Source of the DNA: Flavobacterium sp.
GTDB taxonomy: Bacteria; Bacteroidota; Bacteroidia; Flavobacteriales; Flavobacteriaceae
DNA: 43,934 bases
Reading direction: 5' to 3'
Assembly (NCBI RefSeq): GCF_004295795.1
Contig: NZ_SEBR01000033.1
Location: 1 to 43,934, forward strand
Shown: one piece after another, positions 20,201 through 26,575 of the stretch
How positions within the stretch are numbered: the stretch's first letter is position 1
Layout of the letters: each line of letters begins with the position of its first letter
Translations under genes and position numbers: made by a program
Notes under the pieces: model-generated
The model's input: the letters and a program-made list of their open reading frames with translations, nothing else
Database searches by the model: none
Told to the model about the DNA's origin: nothing

Positions 20201-20339
20201 CCAATATTCGCCTCGTTACAACCCGACACAAGTGCTCGACGCTTCGGGACAATGGGTTCCAGACCCGACAGCCATCGGATTCAAGAACGGAAACGAGTGG
20301 GAAATCAGGACTTACATTCACATCAACATCGGCAATTAA
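17214..20339 (+). CDS. Clan GH-A glycoside hydrolase fused to a putative outer-membrane beta-barrel
   Basis: A 1041-residue protein. The ATG at 17214 gives the signal peptide MRKLILLVLIAMISPSVFAQ. Residues about 25-395 read as a (beta/alpha)8 glycosidase of clan GH-A, nearest in style to GH2 TIM barrels or GH72: INGMNWD, GVNTIRVY, LLGNENN (candidate acid/base Glu168) and VLFAEFGAD (candidate nucleophile Glu269). I cannot assign the CAZy family. Residues about 490-1041 are alternating polar/hydrophobic strands rich in Tyr, Trp, Phe and Gly with polar loops, ending TYIHINIGN, which resembles an outer-membrane beta-barrel. The expected terminal aromatic residue is missing. A short leader and its own regulated promoter precede it, and the lipoprotein, GH16 and GH3 genes follow closely. 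I infer cleavage of beta-glucan oligosaccharides at the outer membrane, perhaps coupled to passage through the barrel. Confidence 0.8.
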   Translation: MRKLILLVLIAMISPSVFAQSNSVVVANGSQGTKLVVDGKDFIINGMNWDYYPIGTNYSYSLWIQPDDFIKQALDSEMALLKNMGVNTIRVYAGMPKKWIEYVYTNYGIYTMLNHSFGRYGVDLNGAYIPNTEYSDPQVRKFLLGEVNKLATEYKDTKGLLLFLLGNENNYGLFWDGAETQNIPVEQRTSTKRAVAMYKLFNEAAVSMKQIDNSHPIAFCNGDLMFMDIINKECQSFDIFATNVYRGMSFGDLFEKVKREYGKPVLFAEFGADAFNAITNQEDQTSQAYYLLNNWKEIYQNAAGQGKAQNALGGFTFQFSDGWWKYGQTADLDSHDTNASWANGGYVRDYEQGQNNMNEEWFGICAKGPTNEKGLYELFPRAAYYVLKDAHKFNPYTSSESAENYFANIQVMDATLRARGDKAALESKSGGLIRLSKLRAEFTTFNTGGSLITTPDEPNPNITEYPNQLGFDHMQSFYVGVEGNPSANMKANVEFNILGNVALNPIDQIFYENRGRPVTVERNNQETRLDSNNRVQVYSASYQWNHNYFNLNGFYRTGHYHWGYEGDFFGLYPEANYGPQIDIYNGIAPLGFEVEGKKQLSGLKMAFGPQLWWGANPAILLKYSKMFKKFTFTGVFHEDLEQHTNTESSFAIPQPKTRRFTMAVSRKFGKFGMDLGGIWAGSPLIGRNYQVVRGSGVNEQVFDAEISAKDTWGGKAKITYTGGKFNWYGQGAAMGLVANGGTDYTQTFTGWRLKDSGSGNQYNFLTGATYNIGKFQIAPNFLYQKPLEGPIDANVAAPGRPRNILDDPFVVRANREQVAGELLLTFDPTPGTWMYNWENDRTEDAKFAVSAGVVFRHLPTTQDAAIGILPDGRTTFAFDGAAPAKDLYEVNTRIVSKWGKDFGFIANLYAGDAQANGSDARMIHRYGMDLRVIYKQIKLASFVKINDWGPYDYHRDYNLTFPLQLMADLSTEIGKPDWFILPGTRIGVRGTWRALDQYSPRYNPTQVLDASGQWVPDPTAIGFKNGNEWEIRTYIHINIGN

Positions 20340-20354
20340 AAAAATTGAACTACT

Positions 20355-22229
20355 ATGAAATCAAATTTTAAATCACAACTCGCCTACCAATTGTCCTTTT
20401 GGATGATTGTGCTTGCGGTCTTCGGCTGTGAGAACGATCCGGACGACTTGAAAGAAGCTTCTTTCTCGAGAAATCCAGAGGTTTTTATTGACACTTTCAG
20501 CGCAGGATTGAACTTTTCGTCTTACGGCGGCGCTGTCGTGGACGCGTTCCAGGTCGACAACGACGTGGCCTACAACAACTCGGCGGCTTCGATGCGTTTC
20601 GACGTTCCCAACGTGAACGATCCGGCGGGCGCTTATGTGGGCGGTTCTTTCTACACAAGCGTCGGACGCAATCTCTCGGGTTATGACGCGTTGACTTTTT
20701 GGGCGAAAAGCTCGATTTCGGCTACTATCGATGTGGTCGGATTCGGAAACGACTTCGGGGAAAACAAATACCAGGCTTCGATTTCCGGACTCCAGATTTC
20801 GACCGTCTGGAAAAAATACATCATCCCAATTCCTGACGCGGCAAAACTGACAGCCGAGAAAGGCATGTTCTTTATTTCGGAAGGTCCGGAAAATGGCGCA
20901 GGTTACAGCTTCTGGATCGATGAAGTAAGATTCGAGAAACTCGGAACGATCAATCCGCAGCAACCCAAGATCTTCAACGGCGAAAATCTCGTCCAGACTT
21001 CTTACGCGGGCGTCACCACGACAATCGACGGACTTGTTTGTGCGTTCAACATGCCAAACGGAATCAACCAAGGCGTGAACGTTACGCCGGCTTATTTCAC
21101 TTTCGCGTCTTCGAACGAAGCTGTTGCAACGGTGAACGAGCAAGGAATCGTAACGACTGTTGGCGCTGGAACCGCTGTAATTACGGCCAAAGTTGGAGGC
21201 GTCGACGCTTTGGGATCGCTTACGATCAATTCTTCGGGAGCTTTCGTGCACGCGCCAACTCCTACGGCGAATCCGGCAAACGTCATTTCGATTTTTTCGG
21301 ATACTTACCAAAATGTTCCCGTGAATTATTACAACGGCTATTGGGCGCCTTACCAAACGACGCAATCGGCGGACTTTACTGTCGAAAACGACAACGTTTT
21401 GAATTATACGAACTTCAATTTCGTCGGGATCGAGTTTTCGAGCCCAACTGTCGATGCGTCGGGAATGTCGCATTTGCGTATGGATGTCTATATTCCGAAT
21501 GCGCTTCCGGCAGGCGCGAACTTCAAGGTCGGATTGCTTGACCTTGGTGCCGATGCCGCTTTTGGAGGCGGAAACGACACGAACTTCACGCTCACTTTCA
21601 CGGCTCCGACTTTGGTTGCACAAGGTTGGGTCAGCCTGAACATTCCGCTTGCGAACTTTACCGGATTGGCCAGTCGCGCCCACCTTGCACAAATCATCCT
21701 CGAAGGTGCGAACATCACCAACTTCTACGCCGACAACATTTATTTCGTGAACGACGGAAGCGTGATTTCTCCGGTTCCGACATCGGCCGCGCCAACACCG
21801 AATTATCCGGCGGCAAACGTGACTTCGGTTTTTAGCGACGCTTACACGAACATTGCGGGTTCTGATCTGAATCCGAATTGGGGACAAAACACACAGACAA
21901 CGCAAGTGGCAATCGCAGGAAACAACACCTTGAGATACGGCGGACTGAACTACCAAGGTTTGCAATTGGGAACTCCAACAGATGTTTCCGGACGTACTTT
22001 CCTTCACCTCGACTACTATTCGGCGAACTCGACCGCATTGAACATTTACCTGATCAGTCCTGGTCCGGTCGAGAAATTGGTTCCGCTTACCGTTCCGACT
22101 ACTGCCGGATGGAACAGCATCGATATTCCGTTAACTTCGTTCGCTCCGGTGAATCTCGCCAACGTGATCCAGATCAAATTTGACGGGAACGGCGACATCT
22201 ATCTCGACAATATCTTGTTCCGAAACTAA
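20355..22229 (+). CDS. Surface glycan-binding-like lipoprotein
   Basis: A 624-residue lipoprotein with lipobox AVFGC (Cys25) followed by acidic residues ENDPDD, similar to the surface-export signal of Bacteroidota lipoproteins. Residues about 39-197 are a beta-sandwich resembling carbohydrate-binding domains (MRFDVPNV, LTFWAKS, SFWIDEVRFE). A Big2-like spacer covers about 199-293. Two copies of the cluster's module lie at about 299-465 and 475-624 (NVISIFSDTY, LRMDVYIP, YADNIYFV; NVTSVFSDAY, LHLDYYSA, YLDNILF). It has no catalytic motif. It starts 15 bases after the glycosidase-barrel gene and precedes the GH16 gene by 26 bases, so the three are one operon. It is likely the locus equivalent of a surface glycan-binding protein, feeding glucan to GH16. 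Confidence 0.88.
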   Translation: MKSNFKSQLAYQLSFWMIVLAVFGCENDPDDLKEASFSRNPEVFIDTFSAGLNFSSYGGAVVDAFQVDNDVAYNNSAASMRFDVPNVNDPAGAYVGGSFYTSVGRNLSGYDALTFWAKSSISATIDVVGFGNDFGENKYQASISGLQISTVWKKYIIPIPDAAKLTAEKGMFFISEGPENGAGYSFWIDEVRFEKLGTINPQQPKIFNGENLVQTSYAGVTTTIDGLVCAFNMPNGINQGVNVTPAYFTFASSNEAVATVNEQGIVTTVGAGTAVITAKVGGVDALGSLTINSSGAFVHAPTPTANPANVISIFSDTYQNVPVNYYNGYWAPYQTTQSADFTVENDNVLNYTNFNFVGIEFSSPTVDASGMSHLRMDVYIPNALPAGANFKVGLLDLGADAAFGGGNDTNFTLTFTAPTLVAQGWVSLNIPLANFTGLASRAHLAQIILEGANITNFYADNIYFVNDGSVISPVPTSAAPTPNYPAANVTSVFSDAYTNIAGSDLNPNWGQNTQTTQVAIAGNNTLRYGGLNYQGLQLGTPTDVSGRTFLHLDYYSANSTALNIYLISPGPVEKLVPLTVPTTAGWNSIDIPLTSFAPVNLANVIQIKFDGNGDIYLDNILFRN

Positions 22230-22255
22230 TCGGCTAAAAACTAAAAACACGTAAA

Positions 22256-23086
22256 ATGAACTATTTTTCAAAAGTATATATCGGAAACAAACGCTTGGCC
22301 TTGAGCTTTGCGGCAATCGTTTCCCTTTCGCTTTCGGGTTGCAACCAAGACGACAAACAAGACGTCGGCGGACGCAAATGGAACCTGGTTTGGAGCGACG
22401 AATTCGAAGGAAATTCGGGCACGTTACCCGACGCTTCAAAATGGACGTATGACCTTGGCAACAACAACGGCTGGGGCAATCAGGAACTCGAAACGTATAC
22501 CAACAATCCTGAAAACGTCTCTTTGGACGGAAACGGGAATCTGGTAATCACGGCAATCAAGAACGGTAATTCAATCACGTCCGGACGTCTGAAAACACAA
22601 AACTTGTTCACCCAGACTTACGGCCGCTTCGAAGCGCGCCTCAAAACGCCTTATGGACCCGGAATCTGGCCTGCATTTTGGATGCTCGGAGCCAACGTAG
22701 GCGAAGTCGGATGGCCGCAATGTGGCGAAATCGACATCATGGAAATGCGCGGCCAACAACCGAATGTGATCCACGGAACGATCCACGGTCCGGGTTACAA
22801 CGCCGGAAACGCGATCACTTCGTCTTATGGTCTGCAAAACAGCCGATTCGACCTCGATTACCACGTTTTTGCAGTCGAATGGTCCGAATCGAAAATCGAT
22901 TTCTATTGTGACGATTATCTGTACAAAAGAATCACCAAAGCAGACGTTCCCGGAGAATGGGTTTACGACCATGATTTTTACTTGTTGCTGAACGTCGCCG
23001 TGGGCGGAACTTTCGCAGGTTTCCCGACAGACCAGACGCCTTTCCCGCAAAAGATGATCGTAGACTACGTGAAAGTCTACCAATAA
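22256..23086 (+). CDS. GH16 endo-beta-glucanase lipoprotein (laminarinase-like)
   Basis: A 276-residue lipoprotein: signal with lipobox LSGC (Cys29) followed by NQDDKQD, suggesting surface display. The rest is a single GH16 domain of the beta-1,3-glucanase (laminarinase) type. It starts at WNLVWSDEFEG and has GRFEARLK, WPAFWMLG and the catalytic motif GEIDIMEMRG with Glu158 (nucleophile) and Glu163 (acid/base). It ends with VDYVKVYQ. Length and motifs are normal for the family. It should cut internal beta-1,3 (or mixed-linkage) glucan bonds into oligosaccharides for the neighbouring proteins. It lies in the operon starting at 17214; a hairpin separates it from the GH3 gene. Confidence 0.95.
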   Translation: MNYFSKVYIGNKRLALSFAAIVSLSLSGCNQDDKQDVGGRKWNLVWSDEFEGNSGTLPDASKWTYDLGNNNGWGNQELETYTNNPENVSLDGNGNLVITAIKNGNSITSGRLKTQNLFTQTYGRFEARLKTPYGPGIWPAFWMLGANVGEVGWPQCGEIDIMEMRGQQPNVIHGTIHGPGYNAGNAITSSYGLQNSRFDLDYHVFAVEWSESKIDFYCDDYLYKRITKADVPGEWVYDHDFYLLLNVAVGGTFAGFPTDQTPFPQKMIVDYVKVYQ

Positions 23087-23106
23087 GAATCTGTAAATCA
23101 GAAAAG

Positions 23107-23138
23107 TGCCCGAACGCAATTGCGCTTGTGTTCGGGCA
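23107..23138 (+). other. Intercistronic hairpin between GH16 and GH3 genes
   Basis: TGCCCGAAC (23107) pairs with GTTCGGGCA (23130) around a GC-rich loop. No T-run follows, so it is a poor terminator. It may be a processing or stability element that sets different amounts of GH16 and GH3 mRNA. Confidence 0.6.
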
Positions 23139-23159
23139 TTGAATTAATTGAACCGCACA

Positions 23160-25385
23160 ATGAAACATCCCATTTCGCTGCTCCTTCTTATGGTTGCCTT
23201 TTCTGGCATCTCGCAGCAAAAAACCATTGACCAGAAAGTAAACGAGCTTTTGGGCAAAATGACGCTTGAGGAAAAAATCGGGCAGTTGAACCAATATACG
23301 GGCGATCATGCCGTGACCGGTCCGCTGACGATGAATCCGAACAAGAAAGAGGAAATCAAAGCCGGAAAGATCGGGTCGATGCTCAATGTGTTGGGTTCGG
23401 AATACACTCGCGGTTATCAGGAATTGGCCATGCAATCGCGCCTCAAGATTCCATTGCTTTTTGGTTTGGACGTTGTACACGGCTACAAAACCACTTTCCC
23501 GATTCCGTTGGCAGAAGCTGCTTCGTGGGATTTGGCAGCCATCGAACTTTCGGCCCGCGTTTCCGCACGTGAAGCTGCGGCAAGCGGAATTCACTGGACA
23601 TTCGCGCCAATGGTCGACATAGGACGCGATCCTCGTTGGGGACGCGTGATGGAAGGCGCCGGAGAAGACACTTACCTGGGATCGAAAATCGCATACGCCA
23701 GAGTCAAAGGTTTCCAAGGCAATAAGTTGGGCGACGTTACTTCTGTAATGGCTTGCGCGAAACACTTTTTGGGTTACGGAGCGGCTATCGGCGGACGCGA
23801 TTACAACTCGGTCGACATGAGCCAAAGAGCGATGTGGGAAACTTATCTGCCACCATTCAAAGCGGCGCTCGACGCGGGCGCGGCCACGTTCATGAACTCG
23901 TTCAACGACTTGAATGGCGTTCCCGCAACAGGCAACAAATTCCTGCAACGCGACATTCTAAAAGGAAAATGGAACTTTCAGGGTTTTGTAGTTTCCGATT
24001 GGGGATCGATTGGCGAAATGGTCAACCACGGTTTCAGCAAAGAAAAGAAAGAAGCGGCTTTGCAAGCGATCACGGCTGGAAGCGATATGGATATGGAAAG
24101 CAATTCCTATAGATACAACCTGGCTGAATTGGTCAAGGAAGGAAAAGTGTCCGAAAGCCTGATCGACGACGCCGTAAAACGCATCCTTCGCAAGAAATAC
24201 GAACTCGGGCTTTTCGACGATCCTTACCGTTACAGCGACAAAAAGCGTCAGCAAAAAGAACTCAACAATCCCGAAAATACAAAAGCGGCCCGCGAAGTCG
24301 CTGCAAAAAGTATCGTCCTTCTCAAGAACGACAAGAACATTTTGCCGTTGTCCAAAGAAACCAAAACCATCGCTTTTATCGGGCCGATGGTCAAGCCGAA
24401 ACGCATCAACCACGGTTTTTGGTCGGTTGATCTCAAAGACGTCGACTCGACTTATATCGTTTCCCAATGGGAAGGTTTGCAAAACAAAGTTGGAAAAAAA
24501 ACCAAGTTGCTTTATGCAAAAGGTTGTGGCGTAACAAGCCCGGACAAATCAGGTTTCAAAGAAGCGGTTGACGTCGCCAATCAAGCCGATGTGGTGATTT
24601 TAAGCGTTGGAGAAAGACACGACATGAGCGGTGAAGCCAAAAGCCGAAGCACGATCAATTTGCCAGGCGTTCAGGAAGATCTCATCAAGGAATTGCAAAA
24701 AACGGGCAAGCCGATCGTGGTTTTGATCAACGCCGGCCGTCCGTTGGTTTTCAATTGGACTGCCGACAACATGCCGACGATCGTCTACACTTGGTGGCTT
24801 GGCTCGGAAGCCGGAAACGCAATTGCCGACGTTTTGTTCGGAGATTACAATCCGTCAGGAAAATTGCCGATGACGTTCCCAAGAACCGAAGGCCAGATCC
24901 CGATTTATTACAATCACATGAGCACAGGCCGTCCGGCGAAGAACGAAGACGACAAAATGTACGTTTCGGCTTACATCGATCTTCAGAATTCACCAAAATT
25001 TGCCTTCGGACACGGTTTGAGTTACACGACTTTCAAGTATTCCGACCTGAAATTGTCCAAAGCAAAAATTGCAAAGTCAGACAAATTAGAAGTTTCGGTC
25101 ACGATCCAAAATACAGGAAAAGTTGCCGGCGAAGAAGTCGTGCAATTGTATCTGAAAGACAGGGTTGCCTCGATCGTGCGTCCTGTGAAAGAGCTCAAGG
25201 ATTTCCAGAAAATCAAGCTGAACGCCGGAGAAAGCAAGACAATTACGTTCACGATCGACGATGAAAAACTGTCGTTTTATCACGACGATTTGAGTTTTGG
25301 ATCAGAAGCCGGCGAGTTCGATTTGATTATTGGTTCGTCGTCTGAAGACATTCGTTTGAAAGGCGAATTCGAATTGCAGCCATAA
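23160..25385 (+). CDS. bglX: GH3 beta-glucosidase (BglX-like)
   Basis: A 741-residue periplasmic glycosidase. The ATG at 23160 gives signal peptide MKHPISLLLLMVAFSGISQQ; a TTG at 23148 in the same frame is less likely. The N-terminal GH3 barrel has FGLDVVHGYKTTFPIPLAEA, APMVDIGRDPRWGR, CAKHFLGYGA and the nucleophile motif GFVVSDWGS (Asp280). The alpha/beta C-terminal domain (IVLLKNDKNILPLS, then INAGRPLVF) and a fibronectin III-like tail (VQLYLKD to GEFDLIIGSSSEDI) are complete. It should remove terminal glucose from beta-glucan oligosaccharides. It is the last gene of the glucan operon and is followed by a strong terminator. Confidence 0.95.
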   Translation: MKHPISLLLLMVAFSGISQQKTIDQKVNELLGKMTLEEKIGQLNQYTGDHAVTGPLTMNPNKKEEIKAGKIGSMLNVLGSEYTRGYQELAMQSRLKIPLLFGLDVVHGYKTTFPIPLAEAASWDLAAIELSARVSAREAAASGIHWTFAPMVDIGRDPRWGRVMEGAGEDTYLGSKIAYARVKGFQGNKLGDVTSVMACAKHFLGYGAAIGGRDYNSVDMSQRAMWETYLPPFKAALDAGAATFMNSFNDLNGVPATGNKFLQRDILKGKWNFQGFVVSDWGSIGEMVNHGFSKEKKEAALQAITAGSDMDMESNSYRYNLAELVKEGKVSESLIDDAVKRILRKKYELGLFDDPYRYSDKKRQQKELNNPENTKAAREVAAKSIVLLKNDKNILPLSKETKTIAFIGPMVKPKRINHGFWSVDLKDVDSTYIVSQWEGLQNKVGKKTKLLYAKGCGVTSPDKSGFKEAVDVANQADVVILSVGERHDMSGEAKSRSTINLPGVQEDLIKELQKTGKPIVVLINAGRPLVFNWTADNMPTIVYTWWLGSEAGNAIADVLFGDYNPSGKLPMTFPRTEGQIPIYYNHMSTGRPAKNEDDKMYVSAYIDLQNSPKFAFGHGLSYTTFKYSDLKLSKAKIAKSDKLEVSVTIQNTGKVAGEEVVQLYLKDRVASIVRPVKELKDFQKIKLNAGESKTITFTIDDEKLSFYHDDLSFGSEAGEFDLIIGSSSEDIRLKGEFELQP

Positions 25386-25404
25386 TTCCAATTTCATATT
25401 TCCC

Positions 25405-25438
25405 CAAAAAGTGCAGGCTTCGGTTTGCACTTTTTTTA
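25405..25438. terminator. Bidirectional rho-independent terminator
   Basis: AAAAAGTGCAGGC and GTTTGCACTTTTT form a stem with a TTCG loop and an A-run/T-run on either side. It lies between convergent genes ending at 25385 (+) and 25453 (-) and can serve both. Confidence 0.85.
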
Positions 25439-25452
25439 TGCCCAAACCCGAA

Positions 25453-26121
25453 TTATTGCGCGGAATATTTCCCCAATCCCGATTGTAAACTTTGTGAAAG
25501 CCGAAGCTCGCCGTTCTCGACTTTAAGGATTTGCGTGTCGATCGCGTTGCAAGTACCGTTGTGGAATAATCTCGCGAATTTGAACTCGTACACGCCGTCG
25601 CCTTCGAGATCGATTTTTTGGATTTCGGGCGTTTTGATTCCGAATTGGGTTTTCAGATTCGAAGGCTGCAATTTCCCGTTTTTAAGATCGTCGTACAACG
25701 CATAAATCTTAAAGTCGATCGGATTGCCCAAAAACTGCTCCGAGTCATTGTCGTAGACCAGGATTTTGCAGATCAGTTCGCTTACGGGAAATCCTTTGAG
25801 CATTAAAACGTAGAGCGTCTGTTTTTTGTCAGACAACCGAATTGTCGCGAGATGGGATTTTTCTATCGGAAACATTTCGTGCATTTCGGAATCGCCTTCG
25901 GAATTGTAGAAATCGCGAACCGTTTTCGAAATTTCGGCGTTTATTCCGTCGGAAACTGCCACTGTTTTTTTCGGATTCCCAAAGTCGATCGCGTCGAGAA
26001 ACAACGGGAAATCGGCGTCGATGATTTTGGGTTCCGATTTATTTTCGATAGAATTCACTTTCTCGTTCGGACTTCCGCATCCGATAAAAAACAATCCCAA
26101 AACCGCCGACCAAATTCTCAT
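25453..26121 (-). CDS. Hypothetical lipoprotein
   Basis: A 222-residue protein with a lipoprotein signal (MRIWSAVLGLFFIGCG, Cys15). The mature part has alternating strands and acidic stretches (LEGDGVYEFKFARLF, IDTQILKVENGELRLS) that suggest a small beta-rich periplasmic or surface domain; I do not recognise the family. Its start lies one base after the stop of the upstream membrane protein gene, so the two are co-transcribed. It has no link to the glucan cluster other than proximity; it is convergent with it. Confidence 0.75.
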   Translation of the reverse strand: MRIWSAVLGLFFIGCGSPNEKVNSIENKSEPKIIDADFPLFLDAIDFGNPKKTVAVSDGINAEISKTVRDFYNSEGDSEMHEMFPIEKSHLATIRLSDKKQTLYVLMLKGFPVSELICKILVYDNDSEQFLGNPIDFKIYALYDDLKNGKLQPSNLKTQFGIKTPEIQKIDLEGDGVYEFKFARLFHNGTCNAIDTQILKVENGELRLSQSLQSGLGKYSAQ

Positions 26122-26122
26122 T

Positions 26123-26404
26123 TCAACTCAATTTATCGGTTTGAAATCGTCTTCGAAGCAAACCGACAATCAGCAAAACGATCGCGTAAACCAGAAAGAA
26201 CGCAAATATAGGCACGCCAAATATCCGAATCAATGAAAAAGTCAAGGTCGCGAAAATCAGAAAAACCGCCACATCGAACAGGATTTGCCGTCTCGTAATT
26301 TTAACGAACTGCCGAATCGCGAACACCGAGACCAACGGCACGAACACGACCGACAATAACGCGCAAGCGATCAAAGTCCCGATTCCGAAATCTATTCCCG
26401 TCAT
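26123..26404 (-). CDS. Hypothetical small membrane protein
   Basis: A 93-residue protein with three hydrophobic segments (about 8-30, 42-60 and 63-83) separated by short basic loops (KITRR, LLRRRFQ). No family was recognised. It forms a two-gene unit with the lipoprotein at 25453 and is divergent from the histidine kinase gene. Confidence 0.65.
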   Translation of the reverse strand: MTGIDFGIGTLIACALLSVVFVPLVSVFAIRQFVKITRRQILFDVAVFLIFATLTFSLIRIFGVPIFAFFLVYAIVLLIVGLLRRRFQTDKLS

Positions 26405-26496
26405 GGCTTATGTGTGAAGTTTTTACGAAGCTACTCAAATGCGCACAATGTTTCGGCAGCCATTTCGCCAATTTGGAATTCCCGCCGCGACAGTTT

Positions 26497-26528
26497 TTTG
26501 GCTTTCGCCGACACATTGCCTACTTTAG
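26497..26528 (+). promoter_or_regulatory. Promoter of the multi-PAS histidine kinase gene
   Basis: TTTG at 26497-26500, a 20-bp spacer and TACTTTAG at 26521-26528 match the Bacteroidota -33/-7 pattern. It lies inside the upstream part of the longest possible reading frame, which argues for a downstream start codon. Confidence 0.5.
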
Positions 26529-26575
26529 GTATTATTTTCGATAAATTTACAGCCTTAGCCTCCAAGACAAACGCA

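Noticed and set aside
18405..22007. Long antisense open frames (459 and 544 codons) on the minus strand
   Set aside because: They lie opposite clear glycosidase and lipoprotein genes, are rich in Arg/Ser/Val from reverse codons and show no domain motifs.
788..25385. Possible SusC/SusD genes in the glucan cluster
   Set aside because: No TonB plug, TonB box or SusD-type TPR lipoprotein was seen among the proteins; the lipoprotein at 20355 is a CBM-like modular protein instead.
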